Shown: in pieces, positions 44,256-52,463 of the stretch
Numbering within the stretch: the stretch's first letter is position 1
Layout of the letters: the number at the start of each line of letters is the position of its first letter
DNA from: Micavibrio sp. UBA5703
Lineage (GTDB): Bacteria > Pseudomonadota > Alphaproteobacteria > Micavibrionales > Micavibrionaceae
DNA: 64,000 nucleotides
Direction: 5' to 3'
NCBI GenBank assembly: GCA_002420015.1
Contig: DIHF01000045.1
Span: forward strand, 24,160-88,159
Program-made: the position numbers and the translations under genes
Notes under the pieces: generated by a model
Told to the model about the DNA's origin: nothing
Seen by the model: only the letters and a program-made list of their open reading frames with translations
Database searches by the model: none

Positions 44256-45230
44256 TCAGGAAAAAGGCTGCCAGTCATTGTTGCCGCCGCCGCTGCTGGC
44301 CCCGCCCCCGGCCTCGCCGATCTGCGACACGGCATGCGCTTCGGCCTCAAGGCACCCCTGCAAGCCCGCCCTGTAATCGGGGTATCTGAGCGTAACGCCA
44401 AGCTCGGTTTTGATGCGGTCGTTTCTGACGCGCTTGTTGTCCGAGTAAAAGCTGATGCCCATGGGTGAAAGGCCCGCCGTCACGTACGGGATCAGCGGCG
44501 GCGACGGGCGGCGGAGGAGCTGGCAGGCGTAATCGATGACCTCATGGCTGGGGGCCGGAACGTCGTCGCAGACATTGTAAACCGCGCCGGGATTGGGGCG
44601 CTCCATCGAGGCGCGCAACACCTGCACGATGTCCTCGACATGGATGCGGCTGAAGGCGTGGCCGGGCTTGTCGATGCGGCGGGCAACGCCGGCGCGGATT
44701 GAATCCAGCGCGCTGCGGCCGGGGCCGTAAATTCCGGCCAGACGGAAGATATGGACCGGAAGGCCGCGCGCATGACAAAGCGACATCCATTGCGCTTCGG
44801 CCTTGGCGCGGCGGGTGCCGCGCTGGCTGTTTGGGATGACATCCGAGTTTTCGTCGACCCAGCCGCCGTCGCGGTCGCCGTAAACGCCGGTGGTGGAAAG
44901 ATAGCCGACCCATTGCAGCGACGTGAGGTCCAGAATGTCGTCCGCGTGCATCAAAAAGGCCGGATCGCCATCGTCTCCCGGCGGGGTGGATATCAACAGA
45001 TGCGTGACGCCCTTGAGGAAGGCGTGCGGATTGTTGAGCGGGTGCTGGTAGTCGAAGATGTGGGCGGCAACGCCGCGCGCGCGCAGGGCTTCCTGCTTGT
45101 CCGTGTCGCGGGTGGTGCCGGAGATGTGCCAGCGCGGACCGCCGCGGGCTTGCTCTTCCTGCAGCGCGTGGCCGAGATAATCGCAGCTATAACCATAGCC
45201 GAAACAAAAAAGGCGGTTTTCCTGTGTCAT
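44256..45230 (-). CDS. SDR-family NAD(P)-dependent epimerase/dehydratase-like protein (YeeZ-like)
   Basis: The 324-residue extended Rossmann protein reads LFCFGYGYSCDYLGHAL (GxGxxxxxL nucleotide motif), WVGYLSTTGVYGDRDGGWVDE (STTGVYG, in place of the usual Ser-Tyr motif), FRLAGIYGPGRS and FSRIHVEDIVQ. The canonical YxxxK is not evident, as in YeeZ relatives, so catalysis is uncertain. I chose the ATG at 45230 (MTQENRLFCFGYGY); the frame is open further upstream over the GST gene. The tail is Gly/Ser-rich. It lies 8 bp after the GST stop. Confidence 0.83.
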   Translation of the reverse strand: MTQENRLFCFGYGYSCDYLGHALQEEQARGGPRWHISGTTRDTDKQEALRARGVAAHIFDYQHPLNNPHAFLKGVTHLLISTPPGDDGDPAFLMHADDILDLTSLQWVGYLSTTGVYGDRDGGWVDENSDVIPNSQRGTRRAKAEAQWMSLCHARGLPVHIFRLAGIYGPGRSALDSIRAGVARRIDKPGHAFSRIHVEDIVQVLRASMERPNPGAVYNVCDDVPAPSHEVIDYACQLLRRPSPPLIPYVTAGLSPMGISFYSDNKRVRNDRIKTELGVTLRYPDYRAGLQGCLEAEAHAVSQIGEAGGGASSGGGNNDWQPFS

Positions 45231-45238
45231 TGTGTTTT

Positions 45239-45907
45239 CTAAAAATCTACATTTTCGTAATGACCGGCCGGCATAAAGCCCGGAATGCGGTCGTCGAGCA
45301 GCGGCTTGAAGCTCGGCCGCGATTTGACCTTGGCGTACCATTCACGTGCAGCCTCGTGCTCCTCCCACGGAACATCGCCGATATAATCTATCGCCGACAG
45401 GTGCGAAGCAGCCGCTATATCGGCCAGCGAAAACCGATCGCCCGCCAGCCATTTACGCTTTTCTGTCAAAAAACCGATATAATCCAGATGGTAATGAATA
45501 TTGGCATGACCGGCGCGAATCGAAGGGCCGTGCGGCTCGCCCAGCTTGAGGAAGCGCTTCATCAGTTTCTCGCCGATCAGATTATCCGTAACCTCGCGGT
45601 TGAATTTAACGTCGAACCAGCCGACCAGCCTTCTGGTCTCGGCGCGCTGCACCGGGTCGGAGCCGAGCAGATTGGTTTCGGGATAGACTTCCTCGAGATA
45701 TTCGCAAATCACCTGCGAATTGGCCAAAATCGTGCCATCCTGCTCAATCAGCACCGGAACATCGCCCGCCGGGTTAAGGGCCAGAAATTCCGTGCGGCGC
45801 TCCCAGACCTTTTCGATCTTGAGTTCGAATTCGAGTCCCTTCTCGGCAAGTGCTACCCGCACCTTGCGCGAATACGGGTGAAGCCACAAGTGAAACAATG
45901 TCCTCAT
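45239..45907 (-). CDS. Glutathione S-transferase family protein
   Basis: The 222-residue protein has an N-terminal thioredoxin-like domain (MRTLFHLWLHPYSRKVRVALAEKGLEFEL), the cis-Pro loop PAGDVPVLIEQDGTILANSQVICEYLEE (Ser for glutathione), and a helical C-terminal domain with WLAGDRFSLADIAAASHLSAIDYIG. This is a stress or detoxification enzyme with unknown substrate. I chose the ATG at 45907. It is probably co-transcribed with the SDR gene. Confidence 0.92.
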   Translation of the reverse strand: MRTLFHLWLHPYSRKVRVALAEKGLEFELKIEKVWERRTEFLALNPAGDVPVLIEQDGTILANSQVICEYLEEVYPETNLLGSDPVQRAETRRLVGWFDVKFNREVTDNLIGEKLMKRFLKLGEPHGPSIRAGHANIHYHLDYIGFLTEKRKWLAGDRFSLADIAAASHLSAIDYIGDVPWEEHEAAREWYAKVKSRPSFKPLLDDRIPGFMPAGHYENVDF

Positions 45908-45985
45908 GACACCACAATAGCGCAGAGATTTCACGAAAAACAGTCTTTAAATGAAGAGGAACAATTTTTTGTTTGCGGTGTAAAA

Positions 45986-47356
45986 TTACCGAGGCGTCGC
46001 GACCGCTGCCTCGGCACGTACGGCAATCGTGATCTTGACCTCTTTTCCTATGGTATCCGTGCTTTTCCACTGACCCTGGCCGATACCGAAATCGAGCCTG
46101 TCAAGCGTCAGGGTCGCCTGTACGTCGGCTTTTTTGCCGTCATTTTCCGATCCGGAAAACTCGGCCTTGAACGGCAGGGAAACCGGAACCGATATGCCTT
46201 TGAGCGTCAAATAGCCTTTTGCGATAAAGTGATTCGCTCCGGCAGCCTCGTCATTTTCAAAGGTTCTGGCCTGAAAATAGGCTTTCGGGAATTTGTTGAC
46301 ATCGAACCATTCCACGCCTCTGGCCTGACCGTCGCGATCGTCGCTGCCGGTTTTTATGCTGGCGATATTGATCGCAATATCGACCTGACTGGCGGAAAGA
46401 TTTTCCGGATCGAAGTAAATCTGCCCGTCGAATTCGCCAAAGCTACCTTCGAAAGGCTGTCCGCTTTGTGTGGCCTGAAATTTGATGTAGCTTTCACCCG
46501 GAATTATTTTCCAAAACTGAACATCTGCCGGAATATTTTCTGTTACGATTTGTTTCGTATCGCCGCTAACACCTTGCAAGGCTTCATCGGAGGGCGGATT
46601 GGCGAATTCATCTTCTTCAGCGCTCTGTACGGCGTGTACGTCAGATGAATGGTCTCCAGAATGGTCTTGGTGGTGCTCATGCTCATGCTCGTGATGGCCC
46701 TCTTGCTCATGGTGGCTGCTGTGATCGTGCGGCTTTTCGGAAAGCTTGTCTTTGGCAATCAGAAAAACCGGAAGCGCCAGCAATATTACCGCCGCCGGGA
46801 TGATAACCGTATGCCCGCCCATGCGTGTCAGGGTTTCATCCTTGTCCAGCAGGTGATGTTTGATCGCGCCGAGCGCGTGCAACCCAACGGCCACGATAAG
46901 GGCAAAAGCGGCATATTCATGCACGGAACCGAACAGCCTGAACAACGCCTCATCCTTGGGGATGAAATCGGGCATGTTGAACAGCCCGAAAAACGGCGCA
47001 GGAAAATCGCCCGCCGATGACATAAACCAGCCGGAAAGCGGCATGGCGATCAGGCCGAAATACAGCAGGATATGGACGATTTTGGCTAGGGCATGCTCCC
47101 ATTTTTTCTGGCTTTCAATCGGTTCGGGCGGCGGGTTGTACAAACGCCAGCCAAGCCGTAAAGCAACCAGAACCAACACCAGGATGCCGAAGGACTTATG
47201 CCAGAAATACAAGGAGAACTTAAACGGGCTGACCTCCAGCCCCGCCATGTAAAAGCCCAGCGAAAGCAGCGCAAGGACAATCAGAGCGCTAGTCCAGTGA
47301 AGACCTCTTGCGATAAGGCCGTAATCCTTGTCGGTATTTTTGAGCGTAAGCTTCAA
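45986..47356 (-). CDS. Cytochrome b561-YceI fusion protein with His-rich linker
   Basis: The 456-residue protein has residues 10-185 as a four-helix b561 domain with candidate haem His in GLHWTSALIV, YFWHKSFGILV, VHEYAAFALIV and GLHALGAIKHHLL, then a further membrane helix (VIIPAAVILLALPVFLI). A linker at about 208-240 is dominated by His/Glu/Asp (HHEQEGHHEHEHEHH-like). A periplasmic YceI lipocalin-like domain occupies 270-456 (SYIKFQATQSGQPFEGSFGEF, LDFGIGQGQW). It may move electrons to or from a lipid-soluble quinone bound by YceI. A second YceI gene lies 9 bp upstream. Confidence 0.9.
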   Translation of the reverse strand: MKLTLKNTDKDYGLIARGLHWTSALIVLALLSLGFYMAGLEVSPFKFSLYFWHKSFGILVLVLVALRLGWRLYNPPPEPIESQKKWEHALAKIVHILLYFGLIAMPLSGWFMSSAGDFPAPFFGLFNMPDFIPKDEALFRLFGSVHEYAAFALIVAVGLHALGAIKHHLLDKDETLTRMGGHTVIIPAAVILLALPVFLIAKDKLSEKPHDHSSHHEQEGHHEHEHEHHQDHSGDHSSDVHAVQSAEEDEFANPPSDEALQGVSGDTKQIVTENIPADVQFWKIIPGESYIKFQATQSGQPFEGSFGEFDGQIYFDPENLSASQVDIAINIASIKTGSDDRDGQARGVEWFDVNKFPKAYFQARTFENDEAAGANHFIAKGYLTLKGISVPVSLPFKAEFSGSENDGKKADVQATLTLDRLDFGIGQGQWKSTDTIGKEVKITIAVRAEAAVATPR

Positions 47357-47365
47357 CGCAATCCC

Positions 47366-47977
47366 CTATTTATTGCCGAGGCCCTCGCCGCCAGCTTCCA
47401 CGCGTTCGCCTTCGACCTGTATGCGGATTTCCACATCATCGCCAACCATAGGCAGGCCGTATGTCATGCCGAAATCTGAACGCTTGATGTTTGTGGTAGC
47501 GGAAAACCCGGCCATGAACTTTTCGCCGAAAGCATGCTTGCCGGATTTGTTATGTGTAACAGCCAAGACAACCGGTTTAGTGGTTTCAAGAATGGTAAGA
47601 TCGCCCGTAATATTGGCCGTGTTTTCGCCGGTTACCTCAATTCCCGTGCTTTTGAAGGTCATATTCGGGAACTTCTCGACATTGAAGAAGTCGGCATTTT
47701 TCATGTGGTCGTTCCATTTTTGATCGTTCATGTCGATGCTGGCGGTTTTTATTGTAATTTCAACGTTCGACTTGGCAGGTTCGCCGCGGTCAAAGGTAAA
47801 ACCGCCATCGAAATTGAGAAACTCGCCGTGGGATTTGGAAAAGCCGAGATGATCCACGAAAAACAGGATCTGGGTATGCGCCTTGTCGAAGGTATACTGC
47901 TCAATCTGCGCCTGCGCTGCACCCGAAAAACCCGTTAAAAACATCATCATTGTAGTGAAAAGAGCAATTCTGCGCAT
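47366..47977 (-). CDS. YceI family periplasmic protein
   Basis: The 203-residue protein has a signal peptide (MRRIALFTTMMMFLTGFSGA, cleavage near AQA-QIEQ) and a YceI lipocalin-like barrel: YTFDKAHTQILFFVDHLGFSKSHGEF, VEITIKTASIDMND, KSDFG-like IKRSDFGMTYGLPMVGDDVEI. The family binds polyisoprenoid lipids such as ubiquinone precursors. It is first in the pair with the b561-YceI fusion. Confidence 0.93.
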   Translation of the reverse strand: MRRIALFTTMMMFLTGFSGAAQAQIEQYTFDKAHTQILFFVDHLGFSKSHGEFLNFDGGFTFDRGEPAKSNVEITIKTASIDMNDQKWNDHMKNADFFNVEKFPNMTFKSTGIEVTGENTANITGDLTILETTKPVVLAVTHNKSGKHAFGEKFMAGFSATTNIKRSDFGMTYGLPMVGDDVEIRIQVEGERVEAGGEGLGNK

Positions 47978-48048
47978 GATCTATATCCTCCCAAAAAGCA
48001 CAAACAGGAACGATATTAGACCTGTTGCAACCGGGATCAAGGGCAATG

Positions 48049-48252
48049 TTAGAAGAAATAGCGTTCATACATAGACATAAACGAAGACGCGCCCAATCCG
48101 GCGATCAGCCAATTGAGAATGCCGTACTTCCATTTTAACGAAGGATCGTTTAAAAGATCTTCTCGCGACCTGTGCCGGAGCATGAAATAAAGCAGCATCT
48201 GCCCGGCGATGAAACCGAAAATAAACCCGACAACGCCCATGACATAGACCAT
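48049..48252 (-). CDS. Small inner-membrane protein, 67 aa
   Basis: There are two predicted membrane helices, VYVMGVVGFIFGFIAGQMLL and YGILNWLIAGLGASSFMSMY, with a short charged loop (RHRSREDLLNDPSLKWK). I do not recognise the family. It is divergent from uppP with 48 bp between starts. Confidence 0.65.
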   Translation of the reverse strand: MVYVMGVVGFIFGFIAGQMLLYFMLRHRSREDLLNDPSLKWKYGILNWLIAGLGASSFMSMYERYFF

Positions 48253-48300
48253 GAATTTATTTTGCTATATTGCGGCGGAAAGTCAAACAGCGAGTATTTC

Positions 48301-49125
48301 ATGATCCTCTATCATATCGTCATTCTGGCCCTGGTTCAGGGCATCACCGAATTTCTGCCGATTAGCTCCAGCGGCCATCTTTTGCTTACGCATGAAATCC
48401 TTGAGCGCGGCACGGGATCGCACCCGGCCGACGATCTGATGATGGATATTGCGGTTCATATCGGCACGCTCATGGCCGTTCTGATCTACTTCTGGCGCGA
48501 TGTTCTGGCCATGCTGACGGGCCTTAAGGATCTGGCAACCGGAAATCATAAAACAGAGGGCGCGAGGCTCGACCTTAACGTTATTGTCAGCACTTTGCCG
48601 GTTATTGGTGTCGGTTTTTTTCTGCACTCTTACGACCCGTCTTTCGTGCGGTCGATGGAGATCATGGCGTGGATGACGCTGATCTTCGGTGTCGTTCTCT
48701 GGCACGCCGACCGGTTTCCGGTGCGGCAAAAATCGCTCAATGAACTAACCCTTAAGGACGCTTTCCTCATCGGCATCACGCAATGCCTTGCGCTCGTCCC
48801 GGGCGTCAGCCGCTCCGGCATCACCATGACGGCGGCGCGCTATCTGGGTTTCAGCCGCGAAAGAGCCGCACATTATTCACTGCTACTTGCCATGGCTTCG
48901 ATCAGCGGCGCGGGGGTGCTTGGCGTTTTGGATATCATCGAAAGCGGCAATGCGGCCCTTGGCCTTGATGCCATTATTGCCGCGCTGCTGGCCTTTGTAT
49001 CCGCGCTGATCGTGATCGTCGTAATGATGAGATGGCTCAGACATTCCAGCTTCACACCCTTCGCGGTTTACCGCGTCATTCTTGGTGTTGCGCTGCTCGG
49101 GCTGATTTATACGGGCGTTCTGTGA
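48301..49125 (+). CDS. uppP: Undecaprenyl-diphosphatase
   Basis: The 274-residue BacA/UppP membrane enzyme recycles the lipid carrier for peptidoglycan and surface glycans. Motifs are ALVQGITEFLPISSSGHLLL and the C-terminal GITQCLALVPGVSRSGITMTAARYLG (PGxSRSG). The frame is open 43 codons upstream, but the ATG at 48301 gives the family start (MILYHIVILALVQG) and length. Its end overlaps the next minus-strand gene by 19 bp. Confidence 0.96.
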   Translation: MILYHIVILALVQGITEFLPISSSGHLLLTHEILERGTGSHPADDLMMDIAVHIGTLMAVLIYFWRDVLAMLTGLKDLATGNHKTEGARLDLNVIVSTLPVIGVGFFLHSYDPSFVRSMEIMAWMTLIFGVVLWHADRFPVRQKSLNELTLKDAFLIGITQCLALVPGVSRSGITMTAARYLGFSRERAAHYSLLLAMASISGAGVLGVLDIIESGNAALGLDAIIAALLAFVSALIVIVVMMRWLRHSSFTPFAVYRVILGVALLGLIYTGVL

Positions 49126-49355
49126 TACGGGCCGATTGACTCATATGTAACGTGACTGACCTTTTTGATGATTTCATCCATGGCATCCGCAGCTCTTTTG
49201 CGACCACATCTGTACACGATGAAGGATCTTCCCTTGCCCTTCTCTGCAGGCAACTCCTCGTGCTTTCTGGACAACTGATCGGTCAGCCTATCCATCACCG
49301 TACCGACATTCATGAAATTGGAGGATTTGGAAAAAACGATTTTCAAGTTACTCAT
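49107..49355 (-). CDS. Hypothetical protein, 82 aa
   Basis: This is an unrecognised small protein, basic in the middle (RKHEELPAEKGKGRSFIVYRCGRKRAADAMDEII). No signal or membrane segment is seen. It lies 9 bp downstream of rsmD on the same strand and overlaps the uppP end. GGGTAAA is the only possible ribosome site. It might be a spurious frame. Confidence 0.5.
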   Translation of the reverse strand: MSNLKIVFSKSSNFMNVGTVMDRLTDQLSRKHEELPAEKGKGRSFIVYRCGRKRAADAMDEIIKKVSHVTYESIGPYHRTPV

Positions 49356-49364
49356 AGTTTTACC

Positions 49365-49916
49365 CTAATGCATTAAAACCAACATTACTTGTGTATCTCC
49401 ATAGCTGCGCGTGTCAACGACTTTGAACGATGGCGGAAACGGCTCATTAAATCCTTTTTCCGCCTCGATGACAACCACAGCCCCTTCGGCCAGCCAGCCG
49501 CCGCCCTGCAGCGCGATGAGCGCCGGAATGGCAAGGTTCATCTTGTACGGCGGATCGAGAAACGCCAGCGTAGCGGGCGCGATATCTTCGGGCCGCTGGC
49601 CCAATTTTGTTGCATCCTTCAGGATAAAGCGCGATTCATTTTCTGCGCCCAATGTCGTGACGTTCTGCCGCGCCAGATTGAACGAATCTCTGTTCTTGTC
49701 GATGAAGGTGCAAAAAGCCGCGCCCTGCGACAGGGCCTCCAGCCCCAGCGCGCCGGTGCCGCAGAAAACGTCCATAACCTGCGCGCCTTCCGCCGCGCCC
49801 CGTGAGCGCAGCATATTGAACACCGCGCCGCGCACCTTGTCCGAGGTTGGGCGGATATCGCGCCCCTTGGGAACGGCCAGCCTGCGCCCGCCATAAATGC
49901 CGGATACGATTCTCAT
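49365..49916 (-). CDS. rsmD: 16S rRNA (guanine966-N2)-methyltransferase
   Basis: The 183-residue SAM methyltransferase has MRIVSGIYGGRRLAVPKGRDIRPTSDKVRGAVFNML, the SAM motif VMDVFCGTGALGLEALSQGA and the catalytic DPPY in LAFLDPPYKMN. It is the standard RsmD form. Its start overlaps the rluB stop by 4 bp, so the two rRNA modification genes are coupled. Confidence 0.96.
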   Translation of the reverse strand: MRIVSGIYGGRRLAVPKGRDIRPTSDKVRGAVFNMLRSRGAAEGAQVMDVFCGTGALGLEALSQGAAFCTFIDKNRDSFNLARQNVTTLGAENESRFILKDATKLGQRPEDIAPATLAFLDPPYKMNLAIPALIALQGGGWLAEGAVVVIEAEKGFNEPFPPSFKVVDTRSYGDTQVMLVLMH

Positions 49917-50659
49917 TCCCGGCCCTTGAAATACTTGCTGATCTGCGTTTTCATCACGGCTTCCTTGACCTCTTCCACCGCGCCTTCCGGGATTTTACCC
50001 AGCATGAAAGACCCGTAAGACACGCGGATCAGGCGGTTGACGCGCAGGTCCAGAGCCTCCATCACGCGGCGGATTTCGCGGTTTTTGCCTTCCGTCAACG
50101 TCACGGTGAGCCACGCATTCGTGCCCTGTGTTTTATCGAGTTTGGCTTCTATGGATTTGTAATGAATGCCCTCTATCGTGATGCCTTTTTTCAGGGCTTC
50201 CAGCTTCTTTTCATCGACCTTTCCCTGCACCCGCACGCGGTATTTGCGGCTCCAGCCCGTGGCGGGCAGTTCCAGAAACCGCGCCAGTTCACCATCGTTG
50301 GTCAGCAGCAATAGCCCCTCGGTATTCATATCAAGCCGCCCGACACTGACCACACGCGGCATGCCGGGAGGCAATTTATCAAATATCGTGGTGCGGCCCT
50401 TTTCATCGCGGTTGGTGGTCACAAGGCCCGCAGGCTTGTGATACAGGAAAAGCCGCGTTTTCGCCGCCTGCGGCAGAGGCTTGCCGTCGACCGTGACGAC
50501 ATCGTCCTCGCCCACCGTAAACGCAGGCGTCTCCAGTGTTTTGCCATTAACGGCAACCCGTCCGGTCATGATCCATTTTTCCGCATCGCGGCGCGAACAA
50601 ATCCCGGCCCGCGCAATTTTCTTGGCGATACGCTCTTTTTTGTGATCTTCTGTATTCAT
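49913..50659 (-). CDS. rluB: RsuA/RluB family rRNA pseudouridine synthase
   Basis: The protein has an N-terminal S4 domain (RIAKKIARAGICSRRDAEKWIMTGRVAVNG) and a catalytic domain with Asp in VSVGRLDMNTEGLLLLTNDG and GKNREIRRVMEALDLRVNRLIRVSYG. RluB versus RsuA/RluF specificity is not certain; alphaproteobacterial neighbours usually carry RluB. I chose the ATG at 50659; an ATG four codons upstream (50671) would overlap tadA further. Confidence 0.9.
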   Translation of the reverse strand: MNTEDHKKERIAKKIARAGICSRRDAEKWIMTGRVAVNGKTLETPAFTVGEDDVVTVDGKPLPQAAKTRLFLYHKPAGLVTTNRDEKGRTTIFDKLPPGMPRVVSVGRLDMNTEGLLLLTNDGELARFLELPATGWSRKYRVRVQGKVDEKKLEALKKGITIEGIHYKSIEAKLDKTQGTNAWLTVTLTEGKNREIRRVMEALDLRVNRLIRVSYGSFMLGKIPEGAVEEVKEAVMKTQISKYFKGRE

Positions 50660-51113
50660 GGATGACGACATTACCTATATGCGCGCCGCATTGGAAGAGG
50701 CCAGAGCCGCTGGCCACCGCGACGAAGTACCCGTCGGGGCGGTTCTTGTGCACCGGGAAACCGGGGAAATCGCCATGCGAGCCGGCAACCGCAGCATCGA
50801 AACCAGCGACCCCAGCGCCCATGCGGAGATGCTGGCGATCCGGCAATTATGCGCCAAGCTCGGCGTGCAGCGCATCCCCGGATACGATCTTTACGTGACA
50901 CTGGAGCCGTGCACCATGTGCGCGGGAGCGATATCTTTTGCCCGGATCGGGCGCGTCGTGTACGGGGCAAGCGACCCCAAGGGCGGCGCGCTGGCGCATG
51001 GCGCGAAATTTTTTGAACTTCCGACCTGCCATCACAGACCCGACGTCACGGGCGACATTCTGGCCGATGAATGCGGGGAAAGCCTGCGGGCGTTTTTCCG
51101 GGCGCGGCGCTGA
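50658..51113 (+). CDS. tadA: tRNA-specific adenosine deaminase
   Basis: The 151-residue zinc deaminase makes inosine at the wobble position of tRNA-Arg. Zinc and catalytic motifs are HAE in PSAHAEMLAIRQ and PCxxC in LEPCTMCAGAI. The start codon shares the CATG at 50657-50660 with rluB on the other strand. A start at residue 8 (MRAALEEARAAG) is possible. Confidence 0.94.
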   Translation: MDDDITYMRAALEEARAAGHRDEVPVGAVLVHRETGEIAMRAGNRSIETSDPSAHAEMLAIRQLCAKLGVQRIPGYDLYVTLEPCTMCAGAISFARIGRVVYGASDPKGGALAHGAKFFELPTCHHRPDVTGDILADECGESLRAFFRARR

Positions 51114-51120
51114 AGCCGAT

Positions 51121-52428
51121 TTACTCCGCCGCTTCCTGCCCCTGAAGGGCGCGCCAGGCAATGTCCCGGCGGCAAAAACCTTCCGGCCAATCGATGAGGT
51201 CCACGGCGCGGTAAGCCGCCCTGCACGCTTCGCCCACGGTTTCGCCGGTCGCCGTCACGCCCAGAACGCGCCCGCCGGTGCTGAGCAGCGTGCCGTCTTC
51301 GCCCTTGGCAGTTCCCGCATGAAAGACTTTTACGCCGCCGATCTGGTCGGCGCGGCCAACGCCCCTGATCGGCGTGCTTTTCTTGTAGGGTCCCGGATAA
51401 CCCTCCGCCGCCATCACCACGCACAACGCCGGTTTTTCGGACCATGACACATCGTTTTTAATTTCCGCCAGCCGCCCCTGCGCCGCCGCCAGCAGGATTT
51501 GCAGCAAATCGCCCTGAAGGCGCATCATAATCGGCTGGCATTCGGGATCTCCAAAACGCACATTATATTCGATCAGGTACGGCTCACCCGCCACGACCAT
51601 CAGCCCAGCAAACAGCACGCCGGTAAAGGGAGCGCCTTCCTGTATCATGCCCTTGATCGTCGGCTCGATAATGCGCGTGATGATTTTTTCCTCAAGCGCC
51701 GGGGTCATCATATGCGCGGGGGAATAAGCGCCCATGCCGCCCGTATTCGGCCCCTGATCACCGTCATAGGCGCGTTTGTGATCCTGCGCGGAGGTGAGGG
51801 GCAAAATCGTTTTGCCATCGGCCAGCGCGAAATAGCTCAGCTCCTCGCCATCCAGAAATTCCTCGACCACGATCTCGGCCCCGGCATCGCCAAACGCATT
51901 TCCGGAAAGCATATCCGTTGCGGCCTGAATTGCTTCTTCCTCACTTTGGGCAATGATGACGCCCTTGCCGGCAGCCAGCCCGTCAGCCTTGATAACGACC
52001 GGGATTCCCTTTTTACGGACGAGTTCGGCGATGAATGATTTGGCCTCAGCCAGATCCGTGAAACGGCCATAGGCGGCGGTCGGAATATTGTATTTTTTGC
52101 ACAAATCCTTGGTGAAGGCTTTGGAACCTTCGAGTCTTGCAGCCGCTTTGGACGGACCGAAAACGGGGATGCCCGCTCCCTTTAACGCATCGGCCAGTCC
52201 GACCACCAGCGGCCCTTCCGGCCCGACGACAACGAAATCAATGGATTTTTCCCTGGCAAAAGCGACAAGGCTGTCGATGTCTTCGACAGAAATATTGACC
52301 AGATCCGCGCATTCCTCGATCCCCGCATTGCCCGGCGCGCAGTAAAGCGCCGTGCAGTTTTTCGATTGCGCCAGCGCCCAGGCCAGAGCGTGCTCGCGGC
52401 CACCGGAACCGATCAGAAGTATTTTCAT
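51121..52428 (-). CDS. purD: Phosphoribosylamine-glycine ligase
   Basis: The 435-residue ATP-grasp enzyme of purine synthesis has N-terminal [62 protein letters not shown] and [13 protein letters not shown] chose the Met at 52428 because GGAG lies 6 bases upstream; two codons earlier (52434) the GGAG would touch the ATG. It is convergent with tadA (7 bp). Confidence 0.97.
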   Translation of the reverse strand: MKILLIGSGGREHALAWALAQSKNCTALYCAPGNAGIEECADLVNISVEDIDSLVAFAREKSIDFVVVGPEGPLVVGLADALKGAGIPVFGPSKAAARLEGSKAFTKDLCKKYNIPTAAYGRFTDLAEAKSFIAELVRKKGIPVVIKADGLAAGKGVIIAQSEEEAIQAATDMLSGNAFGDAGAEIVVEEFLDGEELSYFALADGKTILPLTSAQDHKRAYDGDQGPNTGGMGAYSPAHMMTPALEEKIITRIIEPTIKGMIQEGAPFTGVLFAGLMVVAGEPYLIEYNVRFGDPECQPIMMRLQGDLLQILLAAAQGRLAEIKNDVSWSEKPALCVVMAAEGYPGPYKKSTPIRGVGRADQIGGVKVFHAGTAKGEDGTLLSTGGRVLGVTATGETVGEACRAAYRAVDLIDWPEGFCRRDIAWRALQGQEAAE

Positions 52429-52463
52429 ATCCATCTCCGTCTTTTCGGGAGCATATATTGGCG

